The translations under genes were made by a program, and so were the position numbers. From Acetobacter fabarum (lineage in GTDB: Bacteria > Pseudomonadota > Alphaproteobacteria > Acetobacterales > Acetobacteraceae), in assembly GCF_011516925.1 (NCBI RefSeq), contig NZ_WOTG01000001.1:496001-560000 (forward strand): a stretch of DNA of 64,000 nucleotides. Reading direction: 5' to 3'. The notes beneath the pieces are model-generated. The model was not told the origin of the DNA, did not search any database, and saw only the letters and a list, made by a program, of their open reading frames with translations. Positions within the stretch are counted from its first letter, which is position 1. Every line of letters starts with the position of its first letter. Below, in pieces: positions 54,260 to 63,375 of this stretch.

Positions 54260-55078
54260 ATGCAACACAACACTGTTCTCATAACCGGTGCATCCTCTGG
54301 TCTGGGGCGCGCACTGGCCCAGACTCTGGCCCGGCCCGGCCGCACGCTCTGGCTGGGTGGGCGCAACACGGCACGGCTGGAAGAAACAGCGCGGCACTGC
54401 ATAAGCCGTGGCGCTGCCGTCCACCTGAACATATGCGATGTCACAGATACCGCAGCCATGGCGCAATGGGTGCATGGCACAGGTGGGGTGGACATGGTTC
54501 TGGCCTGTGCGGGCATTACCGGCGGCACGCGCAGGCCCACAGGCATGGATAGTGCTGCCACCGAACCACAGGCCCAGATCCGCCGGATTTTTGCAACCGA
54601 CCTGACCGGCGTGCTCAATACCGTGCTCCCCGCACTGGAGCTGATGCAGGGCCAACCCCGCGCCGCAGATGGCATGCGCGGGCGTATCTGCGCCATTTCC
54701 TCCGTAGCCGGGCTTGTCTCCTTCCCCGGTACGCCCTCTTACAGTGCAGCCAAGGCGGCGGTGGACCGGTTTATGGTGGCAACCGGGGGCACCGCCAAAA
54801 AGGCGGGTATTCTGCTCAGCTCCGTTGTCTGTGGTTTTCTGGACACGCCCATGGTGGCGCGCAACACGTTCCCCATGCCCGGCCTGACCGATGTTAACAG
54901 CGCATGCCGCCGCATTCTGCGCGGGCTGGCCCGCAATGAGCGGCGCATTACTTTTCCGCTCTGGCTGGCGGCGGGCTCACGCCTTATGGACCTGTTGCCC
55001 ATAACACTGGCAGAAGCCTACTATAACAACCAGCCTGCCGGAGCGCCCGGCAGCATGCCCGAACCCGACCTGAGTTGA
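54260..55078 (+). CDS. Short-chain dehydrogenase/reductase
   Basis: 272 residues. Rossmann cofactor motif TGASSGLGRALA, Asp of CDVTDTAAM, ACAGITGG (NAG-like motif), Ser of ISSVAGLVS and the catalytic YSAAKAA (Tyr-x3-Lys). The substrate is unknown. It is divergent from gmk and 44 bp upstream of the permease gene, with which it may be co-transcribed. Confidence 0.92.
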   Translation: MQHNTVLITGASSGLGRALAQTLARPGRTLWLGGRNTARLEETARHCISRGAAVHLNICDVTDTAAMAQWVHGTGGVDMVLACAGITGGTRRPTGMDSAATEPQAQIRRIFATDLTGVLNTVLPALELMQGQPRAADGMRGRICAISSVAGLVSFPGTPSYSAAKAAVDRFMVATGGTAKKAGILLSSVVCGFLDTPMVARNTFPMPGLTDVNSACRRILRGLARNERRITFPLWLAAGSRLMDLLPITLAEAYYNNQPAGAPGSMPEPDLS

Positions 55079-55122
55079 CCCCAAACCCCGCCCCCCAGAC
55101 CAATGCAGAAAAAACCCCAGAC

Positions 55123-56469
55123 ATGACGCAGCACACCCCCCTGCGCGCACATGCCGTAATGGAGGACATGTCCGCCGCCGCCGTGCGCGAACCTGTGCCC
55201 GAACACCTGAAAACCATGCGAATGGACCGCGTGTTCTGGAGCCATTTTGCCCCCAATCTAGGGTTGGGCGGCTGGGTTACAGGGGCGCTGCTGGCAAGCA
55301 TGGGGCTGGATTTTAAAACAGGGGTTGCCGCCGTAATACTGGGCAACCTGATTGGCGCACTGCCCGTAGCACTGGCGGCTGCCATTGGCCCTGTAACCGG
55401 GCTGACGCAAATGGAGGCCTCACGCCGTGCGCTGGGGCAGATGGGCCTGCGCCTGCCTGCGTTCCTGAACTGGATTTACTGCGTGGGGTGGGACGCGGTG
55501 AACAACGTACCCGCAGCAACCGCCCTGATTGCACTGCTTCTGGCAGGCGGCATACACGCCCCGTTCTGGGCAGCTCTTGGCGTGCTGGCCGGGGTGCAGA
55601 TGCTGGCCTCCATTTACGGCCATCATGTGGTGCAGACATTGCAGAAATATCTTGGCGCGTTCCTGCTGGTGGCCTTTGCGTTTATTGGCATTGTGTTTGC
55701 CTTACGCGGGCAGGCGCCACTTGGCAGCCATCACCCCGTCAGCGTGAGCACGTTTTTGCTCGCTGTGGGGGTTCTGGTCAGCTTTAACCTGTCATGGGCG
55801 TCTTATTCTTCGGATTATACGCGCTATCTGCCTGCCGGCGCCAACTCCAAAAAAGTGGTGCTGCTTGCGTTGGCCGGGTTGCTGGCTTCGGCCATTCCAT
55901 TCCAGATTCTGGGCCTGATCTCAGCCGGTAGTGTGGCGGATGCTTCACCCACAGCGGTTATTGCATCGCTCCTGCATACCTTGGGGCCACTGGGTACGTT
56001 TGCACTGGCTGCCATTGCGCTGTCTTCCATTACCGGCAATTCGTTCAATGACAATACGGCAAGTTACAGCCTTATTTCCGCCGGGGTGCATGTGCCCCGT
56101 GTTGCCGCAGCCATACTGACAGCCACACTGGGCTACGTGCTGGCCGTAGCCGGTGCAGGGCGGTACACCACGCTCTACACTGACTACCTGATGGTCACCA
56201 TGTACTGGATTGCCCCGTGGATCGGCATTGTGCTGGCGGACTGGTACTGCACAGACCACGCCCCACGGCCCACGTCAGGCGGATGGACGCGGGGTGCCAG
56301 CATATTTGCCATAACCACCGCCCTGACCGTTGGTCTGTTTTCCACCAGCAGCCTGTACACCGGCCCCATTGCCCGCTGGCTGGGTGGGGCCGATATTGGG
56401 TACTATGTCGGGTTTTTTGTTGCTGCTGGCTGTTACGCGGCAGGCATGCCGCGACGGACCAGTTCGTAA
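55123..56469 (+). CDS. NCS1-family purine/cytosine permease
   Basis: 448 residues with about 12 membrane helices. FWSHFAPNLGLGGWVTGALL is the NCS1 helix-1 region and ASYSSDYTRYLP the helix-6 signature of cytosine/purine/allantoin permeases. The ATG at 55123 was taken; a TTG 16 codons upstream is also open. The substrate is unknown; cytosine, hydroxymethylpyrimidine or allantoin are all possible. Its last 37 bp overlap the end of rlmB on the other strand. Confidence 0.9.
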   Translation: MTQHTPLRAHAVMEDMSAAAVREPVPEHLKTMRMDRVFWSHFAPNLGLGGWVTGALLASMGLDFKTGVAAVILGNLIGALPVALAAAIGPVTGLTQMEASRRALGQMGLRLPAFLNWIYCVGWDAVNNVPAATALIALLLAGGIHAPFWAALGVLAGVQMLASIYGHHVVQTLQKYLGAFLLVAFAFIGIVFALRGQAPLGSHHPVSVSTFLLAVGVLVSFNLSWASYSSDYTRYLPAGANSKKVVLLALAGLLASAIPFQILGLISAGSVADASPTAVIASLLHTLGPLGTFALAAIALSSITGNSFNDNTASYSLISAGVHVPRVAAAILTATLGYVLAVAGAGRYTTLYTDYLMVTMYWIAPWIGIVLADWYCTDHAPRPTSGGWTRGASIFAITTALTVGLFSTSSLYTGPIARWLGGADIGYYVGFFVAAGCYAAGMPRRTSS

Positions 56470-57251
56470 AGCCCGAGTGCGGCCGCAACGGACACATTCA
56501 GGCTTTCCATCTCACCGGGCATGTACAGCCCGGCAATTTCATCACAGCTTTCACGCGTCAGGCGGCGCAGGCCACGCCCTTCCGCCCCCAGCACAAGGGC
56601 TACGCGCCGCCCGTCAAACCCGGCACCGTTCAGAATTGTGCCGCCAGCATCCAGCCCCACTGTCCAGCAGCCCGCCTTTTGCAGCATTTCTATTGCGCGG
56701 GAGAGATTGACCTCACGCACAAAAGGCACGGTTTCCAGCGCGCCGGATGCGGCCTTGGCCAGCACGGCGGTTTCCTCCGGAGCATTGCGGTCCTGCACCA
56801 CAATGCAGGCCGCCCCAAATGCTGCGGCAGAACGCAGTATGGCGCCAACATTGCGCGGGTCTGTAACCTGATCAAGCACCAGCACGGGGCCGGGGCGTTC
56901 CAGCGCCTCCTCCAGCGAGAGCGAGGGCAGAATCTGCGCCAGCATGGCCACGCCCTGATGCACCGCCTCCGGCCCCAGCAGGTCGTCCAGCCGTGCGCGC
57001 TGCACCAGTTCGGGGTTGACCTGCAAGCCCCGCCCACCTGTGCGTGCGGCTTCTTCGAGCACCGGGTGTTCGGCCTCGGTCACCAGCAGGCGCTCGTACA
57101 CCCTGCGCGGGTTGGCCAGAGCCGCCGCCACTGCATGTGTGCCAAACAGCCAGCATTTGCCCGCCGGGGCCGTACCATCGCGCCCACCGCCACCATGGGC
57201 GGATGAACGGGAGCGGCGTGCGGGGCGTGCGGCTTTGCGGGGGTTCTGCAT
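56433..57251 (-). CDS. rlmB: TrmH-family 23S rRNA methyltransferase (RlmB-like)
   Basis: 272 residues. A basic N-terminal tail, a substrate-binding domain starting CWLFGTHAVAAAL, and a SPOUT knotted catalytic domain: motif 1 DQVTDPRNVGAILRSAAAFGA, motif 2 VALVLGAEGRGLRRLT, motif 3 MESLNVSVAAALGLYE. RlmB methylates G2251 of 23S rRNA. The ATG at 57251 is preferred to a TTG two codons earlier. Its 3' end overlaps the NCS1 permease gene tail to tail. Confidence 0.93.
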   Translation of the reverse strand: MQNPRKAARPARRSRSSAHGGGGRDGTAPAGKCWLFGTHAVAAALANPRRVYERLLVTEAEHPVLEEAARTGGRGLQVNPELVQRARLDDLLGPEAVHQGVAMLAQILPSLSLEEALERPGPVLVLDQVTDPRNVGAILRSAAAFGAACIVVQDRNAPEETAVLAKAASGALETVPFVREVNLSRAIEMLQKAGCWTVGLDAGGTILNGAGFDGRRVALVLGAEGRGLRRLTRESCDEIAGLYMPGEMESLNVSVAAALGLYELVRRGMPAA

Positions 57252-57452
57252 GGACAATACGGTTCCAGGTTGGAGTCACTCTGCCTCTCCCCTAGCGCAT
57301 GAGCGGGGTATCCGCCTATCCCTACAACGGCGCGGGGGTTATCTTTGTCTGTCGCGTGCCCGGGCGTAGCAGGGAATGGACATTCCCCCCCTGCGGCTGT
57401 AATCCGTCTGATGCAAAGCAGCCTAGACACAACAGCAGAACGGGAGCGCCCC

Positions 57453-58112
57453 ATGTCCGCAGCTCAGGGCCCATGTGCGGGCGCCATTACCCTGTATAAA
57501 AATGACCTGCCCGATGGCCTGCGCTTTACCGGCTCCATTGCCGTGGATACGGAGACAATGGGCCTGAACCCGTACCGGGACCGGCTCTGCCTTGTCCAGC
57601 TTTCCAGCGGAGATGGCACGGCCCATCTGGTCCAGCTTATGCCGCCCTCCCTTGGTGGAACCGGGTATGACTGCCCCAACCTCAAGCGCGTTCTGGCAGA
57701 CCCCACGCTGACCAAAATCATGCATTTTGCACGGTTTGATGTACGCATTCTGCAACATGCGCTGGGTATTACGGTCAGCCCCGTTGTATGCACCAAAATT
57801 GCGGCCCGGCTGGTCCGCACCTTTACGGACCGCCACGGGCTGGCCGCCCTGTGCCGGGACCTGCTGGGCGTGGACCTGAGCAAACAGCAGCAAAGTTCAG
57901 ACTGGGGCGCGCCAGAACTCAAACCCGAGCAACTGGCCTATGCCGCCTCGGACGTGCTGTACCTGCACGCGCTGTGGCACAAGCTGGACGCCCTGCTGGA
58001 GCGTGAAAACAGGCGCGATCTGGCGCAGGCATGCTATGATTTTCTGCCCACGCGCGCACGGCTGGACATGATGGGTTACGAAGACCCGGATATTTTCTCC
58101 CACCGCGCCTGA
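57453..58112 (+). CDS. rnd: Ribonuclease D, short form
   Basis: 219 residues: only the DEDDy 3'-5' exonuclease domain. Exo I is AVDTETMGLNP (~31-41), Exo II HFARFDVRIL, Exo III YAASDVLYLH. The HRDC domains of E. coli RNase D (375 aa) are missing, as usual for alphaproteobacterial forms. Trims tRNA and other RNA 3' ends. GGGAG lies 7 bp before the ATG. It is 48 bp upstream of kdsD, starting a five-gene plus-strand run. Confidence 0.93.
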   Translation: MSAAQGPCAGAITLYKNDLPDGLRFTGSIAVDTETMGLNPYRDRLCLVQLSSGDGTAHLVQLMPPSLGGTGYDCPNLKRVLADPTLTKIMHFARFDVRILQHALGITVSPVVCTKIAARLVRTFTDRHGLAALCRDLLGVDLSKQQQSSDWGAPELKPEQLAYAASDVLYLHALWHKLDALLERENRRDLAQACYDFLPTRARLDMMGYEDPDIFSHRA

Positions 58113-58160
58113 GCAACGGCGTATCTGGCACCCCTTTGCCACCGGACCGACCTGACACCC

Positions 58161-59165
58161 ATGACACCCCCAGCCCACACCACGCCCCCCACCCCCGATA
58201 TGGACGCCGCAGCGACCGTGCGCATGGAGCAGGCCGGGCTGAATGCACTGGCTCTTGCGCTGGAAGACCCCTCCGGCCTAGGGGGGGCATTTGCTCAGGC
58301 TGTGGCTGTTCTACTGGGCATTACCGGCCGGGTGGCGGTTACGGGCATTGGCAAGTCCGGCCATGTTGCGCGCAAGATACAGGCAACGCTGGCCTCCACG
58401 GGCACGCCCTCGTTTTATGTACACCCTGCCGAAGCCTCGCACGGGGATCTGGGCATGGTGTTGCCCGCAGATGCCATTCTGGCTTTTTCCAATTCGGGGG
58501 AAACCACGGAACTGGCCGACATTGCCGCCCATGCCCTGCGCACCGGCCAACCCCTGCTGGCCGTAACCAGCAAGGCTACCTCCACACTGGCCACAACAGC
58601 CACACTGGCCCTGACCCTGCCCGCCATGCCAGAAGCCTGCCCCATGGGGCTGGCCCCCACCACCAGCACACTCATGCAGCTTGCCTTTGGTGATGCACTG
58701 GCCGTGGCCCTGCTGCGGCAGCGGGGCTTTACCGCAACAGAATTTGGAGCGTTCCACCCCGGTGGCAGGCTGGGCGCACGCCTGCGCACGGTGCGCGAGG
58801 TCATGCACACAGGCAACGCCATGCCCCTGACCGCGCCTGACACGCCCATGCGGGATGTCATTATGGAAATGACACACAAGGCGCTAGGCTGCGTTGGCAT
58901 TGTGGGGCAGAATGGGGAACTGGCGGGGCTGATCACGGATGGTGACCTGCGTCGCGCGCTGGACCATGACCTTACAACCACACTGGCACAAAACATTATG
59001 AACCCACGCCCGCTCACCATAAACCCGGATGTGCTTGCCTCCGAGGCGTTGCAGGTCATGAATGCGCGTGAGCGGCCCGTTACTGCCCTTTTTGTTCTTA
59101 ACCCCGCAGGCCAGCCCATTGGGGTTGTCCACCTGCATGATCTGGTCCGGGCAGGCGTTGGATGA
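58161..59165 (+). CDS. kdsD: Arabinose-5-phosphate isomerase
   Basis: 334 residues. SIS domain with VAVTGIGKSGHVARKIQATL (~58-77), SHGDLGM and FSNSGETTEL, then two CBS domains at the C-terminus (GIVGQNGELAGLITDGDLRR is the first). Converts ribulose-5-P to arabinose-5-P, precursor of Kdo for lipopolysaccharide. A seven-G run lies near residue 40. Overlaps the lptC start by 4 bp, linking Kdo synthesis to LPS export. Confidence 0.96.
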   Translation: MTPPAHTTPPTPDMDAAATVRMEQAGLNALALALEDPSGLGGAFAQAVAVLLGITGRVAVTGIGKSGHVARKIQATLASTGTPSFYVHPAEASHGDLGMVLPADAILAFSNSGETTELADIAAHALRTGQPLLAVTSKATSTLATTATLALTLPAMPEACPMGLAPTTSTLMQLAFGDALAVALLRQRGFTATEFGAFHPGGRLGARLRTVREVMHTGNAMPLTAPDTPMRDVIMEMTHKALGCVGIVGQNGELAGLITDGDLRRALDHDLTTTLAQNIMNPRPLTINPDVLASEALQVMNARERPVTALFVLNPAGQPIGVVHLHDLVRAGVG

Positions 59166-59899
59166 CAGACACCCCCGGCAAACGCCCCGAGCGTGAGGAC
59201 TACGCCCGATCGGGCGTGGATATACAGCAGCAGCGCGAACGCCTTGCGGCGTCGTCCATCCGGCGCAAGGTGCCAGATGCCGCCACACTGGCGCGCAGGC
59301 GCACCATGCTGCGCTGGGCCAAATGGCTGCTACCCGCCACGGCTCTGCTGCTTTTGTCCGCCATTGCCGTCTGGCCTGAAGTGGAGCACCTGATAAGCGC
59401 CAACCAGACCACCATGCGCGAGTTAAGCAAGGTCAAGATAGAAAGCGGCAACCTTGTCGGAGCCACCTACCGTGGCGTGGATGAACACGACCGCCCGTTC
59501 ACGATCACGGCGGATACGGTGCATCAGGCCCCCGGCAACAGGCTGGACCTGAACAACCCCATGGCCGACATTCTGACACAGGGGGGGGACTGGCTTATGG
59601 TCCGATCGGAAAAAGGCGTTTACATGCAACACGCACAGATTCTTGACCTGACCGGAGAAGTCACCCTGTACCGCGATGATGGCCTGATGATGCACACCCC
59701 CCTTGCCGATATTGACATCAAGGCAGGCATTATCACCTCTGATTCATGGGTCCGGGCAGAAGGCCCGTTTGGCTCGCTGGATGCGCGTGGCTTCCTGCTC
59801 AGCCAGCATGATGGTCTGGCCCAGTTCCGTGGCCCCGGCCTCCTGATCCTTAATGATGACCGCCAGAACGATGCCAAGACTGGCAAAAAGGCATCCTGA
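59162..59899 (+). CDS. lptC: LPS export protein LptC
   Basis: 245 residues. A polar ~50-residue cytoplasmic lead, one membrane helix (WLLPATALLLLSAIAVWP), then a periplasmic beta-jellyroll with VDEHDRPFTITADTV, the pattern of LptC/YrbK. LptC passes LPS from LptB2FG to LptA. Contains a run of eight G (59581-59588) within the gene. The N-terminal lead is longer than in E. coli LptC (191 aa). Confidence 0.92.
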   Translation: MTDTPGKRPEREDYARSGVDIQQQRERLAASSIRRKVPDAATLARRRTMLRWAKWLLPATALLLLSAIAVWPEVEHLISANQTTMRELSKVKIESGNLVGATYRGVDEHDRPFTITADTVHQAPGNRLDLNNPMADILTQGGDWLMVRSEKGVYMQHAQILDLTGEVTLYRDDGLMMHTPLADIDIKAGIITSDSWVRAEGPFGSLDARGFLLSQHDGLAQFRGPGLLILNDDRQNDAKTGKKAS

Positions 59900-59902
59900 A
59901 GC

Positions 59903-60991
59903 ATGACAACACAAGTCTCGCCCTCCCCTTCCTCCGCCATACGCTCCTTTGCGCGCTGCTGGTGCCTGCTGGCCAGCCTGCCCGCAGGCGGCATGCTCTG
60001 GCATGGTGCGGCACAGGCGCAGGCGATTGACCTGTCTCATGGCGGGCAGATTGCGGTAACAGCTCTGGGCGGGTTTGACTGGGACCAGAACCTTAAAAAA
60101 GTCATTGCCTATGATCAGGCCAAAGCCGTGCGGAACAACGCCACGGTCACGGCGGACAAGCTGATCGCCTATTACCGCAAAAAGCTGCCGACCGGCACCA
60201 CAGCCACCACACAGACCGAACAGGCTGCCCCCCCGCCTGCCGTCCAGCCGGACCACCCCACCCCCGACCCGGCCCCGTCCACCACAACAGCAACGCCACC
60301 GGGCACCACGCCCCCCACCGCCACGACGGGTGACGACAAGACCGCCGATGGCCAGGACTCCGGCTCGAACGAAATCTACCGGCTGGAAGCCATAGGCCAC
60401 GTCCATATCTTTACCGATACCGATCAGGCATGGGGGGATAAGGCGGTCTATGACATGGACAAGGCCGTGCTGGTCATGACCGGCAAAAACCTCCGGCTGA
60501 CAACCCCGCAGGATGTGCTGACCGCGCGGGATTCCATGGAATATTACTCACAGCAGCATATTTCCATTGGCCGGGGCGATGCCACCGTAACCACGGATGA
60601 TCACAGGCAGATTCGGGCCGATGTACTTGTGGGGTACAGCACCCCGGTTGATACCCCCAAAACGGCAACCCCAAGCCAGAACAAAACCGGCAGTTCGGGG
60701 GACCCCCTTGCCTCCAGCTCCAACAAGCTGGAAAAGGTCAATGCCTTCGGCCATGTGTGGGTCCGCACCCAGACCGAAATCGTAACCGGTGACCGCGGCG
60801 TGTATGTGCCGGATTCGGGCATAGCCCGCATTGTTGGCAACGTGCATATTACACGCGGGCCAAACCAGATTCAGGGGGCTGCGGCCATTATTAACATGCA
60901 CACAGGTATCGCCACCATGACAGAGCGGCCGGGCAACCGGGTAAGCGGGCTTATTGTTCCCAATAATGGCGATTCATCGGACAGGAAGTAA
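59903..60991 (+). CDS. lptA: LPS transport protein LptA with two low-complexity inserts
   Basis: 362 residues, roughly twice E. coli LptA (185 aa). Signal peptide (~1-40), then OstA-type beta-jellyroll segments at ~41-95, ~158-246 (YRLEAIGHVHIFTDTDQAWG) and ~276-362 (NAFGHVWVRTQTEIVTGDRG, NVHITRGPNQIQG). They are split by a Pro/Thr-rich linker (~96-155) and a second Ser/Thr/Gly/Pro linker (~247-275). LptA forms the periplasmic bridge for LPS. Its place between lptC and lptB supports the identity despite the inserts. Confidence 0.88.
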   Translation: MTTQVSPSPSSAIRSFARCWCLLASLPAGGMLWHGAAQAQAIDLSHGGQIAVTALGGFDWDQNLKKVIAYDQAKAVRNNATVTADKLIAYYRKKLPTGTTATTQTEQAAPPPAVQPDHPTPDPAPSTTTATPPGTTPPTATTGDDKTADGQDSGSNEIYRLEAIGHVHIFTDTDQAWGDKAVYDMDKAVLVMTGKNLRLTTPQDVLTARDSMEYYSQQHISIGRGDATVTTDDHRQIRADVLVGYSTPVDTPKTATPSQNKTGSSGDPLASSSNKLEKVNAFGHVWVRTQTEIVTGDRGVYVPDSGIARIVGNVHITRGPNQIQGAAAIINMHTGIATMTERPGNRVSGLIVPNNGDSSDRK

Positions 60992-60993
60992 CA

Positions 60994-61815
60994 ATGAACC
61001 GGGAAGTAAGCTGGACGTCCGAGGAAACGGTGCGTGAAGAAGTTGTAAGCATTGGCCCAGAACCCATTGACCTGAGCGCCCCCCACAAGCCCGGGCATGG
61101 CCTGATCGCCCATAACATTGGCAAAAGCTACAAAAAGCGTCAGGTGGTCAAAAACGTCTCGCTCGAAGTACACAGGGGGGAGGCCGTTGGCCTGCTTGGC
61201 CCTAACGGCGCGGGTAAAACCACCAGTTTTTACATGATTGTGGGGCTGGTCCAGCCCGATACCGGCACCATTACGCTGGATGGGGCCGACATTACCCAGC
61301 TCCCCATGTACCGGCGTGCGCGCCTTGGCATTGGTTACCTACCGCAGGAAGCCAGCATTTTTCGGGGCCTGAATGTGGAGCAGAACATTATGGCAGCACT
61401 GGAGGTGGTTGAACCCGACCCCGACCAGCGGCAGGTCATGCTGGATGGGCTGCTCAACGAATTTGGCATTACCCGCCTGCGCCACTCCCCTTCCCTCGCC
61501 CTGTCCGGTGGAGAGCGCAGACGGCTGGAAATTGCACGCGCACTCGCCAGCCAGCCGCACTACATTCTGCTGGATGAACCTCTGGCCGGGATTGACCCCA
61601 TTGCCGTGGGCGAAATCCGTGATCTGGTTTCTCACCTCAAGGACCGCGGGATCGGGGTGCTGATCACCGACCACAACGTGCGTGAAACACTCGAAGTGAT
61701 CGACCGCGCCTACATCATGCATAGCGGGCAGGTTCTGATGCAGGGCGTGCCGGAAGAAATTGTCGCGCATGAGGACGTCCGGCGCGTTTATCTGGGCGAT
61801 AGCTTCTCGCTCTAA
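60994..61815 (+). CDS. lptB: LPS export ABC ATPase LptB
   Basis: 273 residues. Walker A LGPNGAGKTTSFYM, Q-loop YLPQEASIFRGLNVEQN, signature ALSGGERRRLEIARAL, Walker B YILLDEPLAGIDPIAV and the switch His of ITDHNVRETL. LPQEASIFR is characteristic of LptB. An N-terminal extension of ~30 residues precedes the usual start. Followed by a 76-bp gap and a convergent MOSC gene instead of the more usual rpoN. Confidence 0.97.
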   Translation: MNREVSWTSEETVREEVVSIGPEPIDLSAPHKPGHGLIAHNIGKSYKKRQVVKNVSLEVHRGEAVGLLGPNGAGKTTSFYMIVGLVQPDTGTITLDGADITQLPMYRRARLGIGYLPQEASIFRGLNVEQNIMAALEVVEPDPDQRQVMLDGLLNEFGITRLRHSPSLALSGGERRRLEIARALASQPHYILLDEPLAGIDPIAVGEIRDLVSHLKDRGIGVLITDHNVRETLEVIDRAYIMHSGQVLMQGVPEEIVAHEDVRRVYLGDSFSL

Positions 61816-61891
61816 CCCGGCGTCCAGCATCCAGAGCAGGCATGGCTGAACCGGGGGGTATAAGGCCTTACCCCCTCCTCCCCGGCTTTGC

Positions 61892-62737
61892 TCAGGCCTG
61901 CATATCCAGCAGGTTGGAAGGGCCTTCCTCCAGCACCTGGGCTTTATCCCCCACGCTGATCAGCCCGCCTTTTTCCACCACTGCATTCTGCGCAAACATA
62001 ACCCCACCCTGCGCACGCCGGAAGCTGGCCAGTGTGGCCAGTGGTTCCTTGGGGTTAGGCACCTGCGCCGTATTCTGGTCGATGGATGTGACCACGCAGC
62101 GCGAGCACGGGGCGAGCACACGCACCACAACACTCCCGCCAATGGATAAACGCCGCCACCCGTCCTCCGCCCAGGGTTGTGCGCCACTCAGCACAATATT
62201 GGCCCTGAAGCGGGTCATGGGCACTCCCTGCCCTGCGGGCAGGCGTGTATTCAGGTCATCCAGCGAGGCAGTATTGGCCAGCAGAAGCGGGTAGCCATCA
62301 GCAAAAGAAACGGGGCGTGGCTGTGCGCCAAGCTGGCGGATACGCGCCAGCTCTGGCCGATGCATCCACACCATCCGGCACGGCTGCCCCAATGCCTGCT
62401 CCAGCCATGCTGCGGCCGTATCGCCCGCATCACGCGCCTGTACCTGATCCTTCCAGACCGTTACCACCGCCATGGGGGCCTCGGAGCCGGGAAAACGCAC
62501 CGGGCAGGGCGGCATGCCAGCACGGGTAAGCGTCAGTCCTTCCGCTGTGGGAATGGGCGTTACCAGCGCCATGGCGCGGCAGGTGCGCTGGGTTATAAAC
62601 CGGCCATCGGGGGCCACCACCATCCACCGGCGGTCACCCTCCAGCCCCCACGGGCTGAGCATGGCGGCGGGAGGAGAAAGCCCATGCAACCCCTTGACCG
62701 GGTAGATATGCACGCTGGCCACGCATAGTTCGCTCAC
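61892..62737 (-). CDS. MOSC-domain protein (YcbX-like)
   Basis: 281 residues. N-terminal beta-barrel domain (VASVHIYPVKGLHGLSP, LEGDRRWMVV) and a C-terminal MOSC domain with the Cys motif LAPCSRCVVTSIDQNTAQV, the likely molybdenum-cofactor ligand. YcbX-type proteins reduce N-hydroxylated compounds with Moco; no ferredoxin domain is present, so an external electron donor is needed. It sits inverted in the lptB-hpf interval. Confidence 0.9.
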   Translation of the reverse strand: MSELCVASVHIYPVKGLHGLSPPAAMLSPWGLEGDRRWMVVAPDGRFITQRTCRAMALVTPIPTAEGLTLTRAGMPPCPVRFPGSEAPMAVVTVWKDQVQARDAGDTAAAWLEQALGQPCRMVWMHRPELARIRQLGAQPRPVSFADGYPLLLANTASLDDLNTRLPAGQGVPMTRFRANIVLSGAQPWAEDGWRRLSIGGSVVVRVLAPCSRCVVTSIDQNTAQVPNPKEPLATLASFRRAQGGVMFAQNAVVEKGGLISVGDKAQVLEEGPSNLLDMQA

Positions 62738-62759
62738 ACCCTATCTCCAGTTCAGGTAA

Positions 62760-63080
62760 TCAGGGCTGCTGCGCCGCAGCTCCCGGCAAAACCGGGGGAG
62801 CCGCCACAGCCAGCGGTGGCGGCGGAAGCATGGTTATGGGGGGTGCCGGTGGCGCAGCTAGCCTGGGCGGGGCCACAACGGTTACCGGAATATCCACCCG
62901 CTCCATGACCGGGCGAATTTTCTGGTGTGTCACATGCCACATAAAGCCGCCATACAACGCCACAAGGGCCGCAAGGCACCCCAGCTTGATCTGCCACCCC
63001 CAGCCACGCGGCATTTTGGGCATATGCTCAGGTGGAGCGGAACGTAAAAGCATGGTGGGCAAATATCCGGATAACAACAT
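62760..63080 (-). CDS. Proline-rich single-span membrane protein
   Basis: 106 residues from the ATG at 63080 (AGG 6 bp upstream; ATGs at 63053 and 63023 are alternatives). One membrane helix (IKLGCLAALVALYGGFMW), then a periplasmic tail of short beta-like sequence (MERVDIPVTVVAPP) and a Pro/Ala-rich end. Not recognised; TonB-like proline content but no TonB domain. It lies 22 bp upstream of the MOSC gene on the same strand. Confidence 0.55.
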   Translation of the reverse strand: MLLSGYLPTMLLRSAPPEHMPKMPRGWGWQIKLGCLAALVALYGGFMWHVTHQKIRPVMERVDIPVTVVAPPRLAAPPAPPITMLPPPPLAVAAPPVLPGAAAQQP

Positions 63081-63375
63081 GTAAGGCCTGCACATCCTGT
63101 GTAGGCACAGGGTGGGGCTGGCGACAAGCCTGCCATGCGCCTTTATATTTTTATCCAACACATCGGCCATGCAACCAGCGGGCAAAGCTTTGCATTATAT
63201 CTGTAACAAAGGCATGGACATAAACACCTTACCCATGCCCAAATACAGGATGAAACATTGCAGACCCTGCCTGCAATGCAACACAGGCCAGTCCATTGCT
63301 CCGCAGTGCCGCCTGAACGGGTACTGAGCTGTTTGGAGGGTGGACCGTCCTGCCAGTCGCAAGGAACGATGTCCT

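Noticed and set aside
61850-61880. GGGGGTA/TACCCCC hairpin after lptB as terminator
   Set aside because: The arms leave an awkward loop and there is no T-run; not strong enough to report as a feature.
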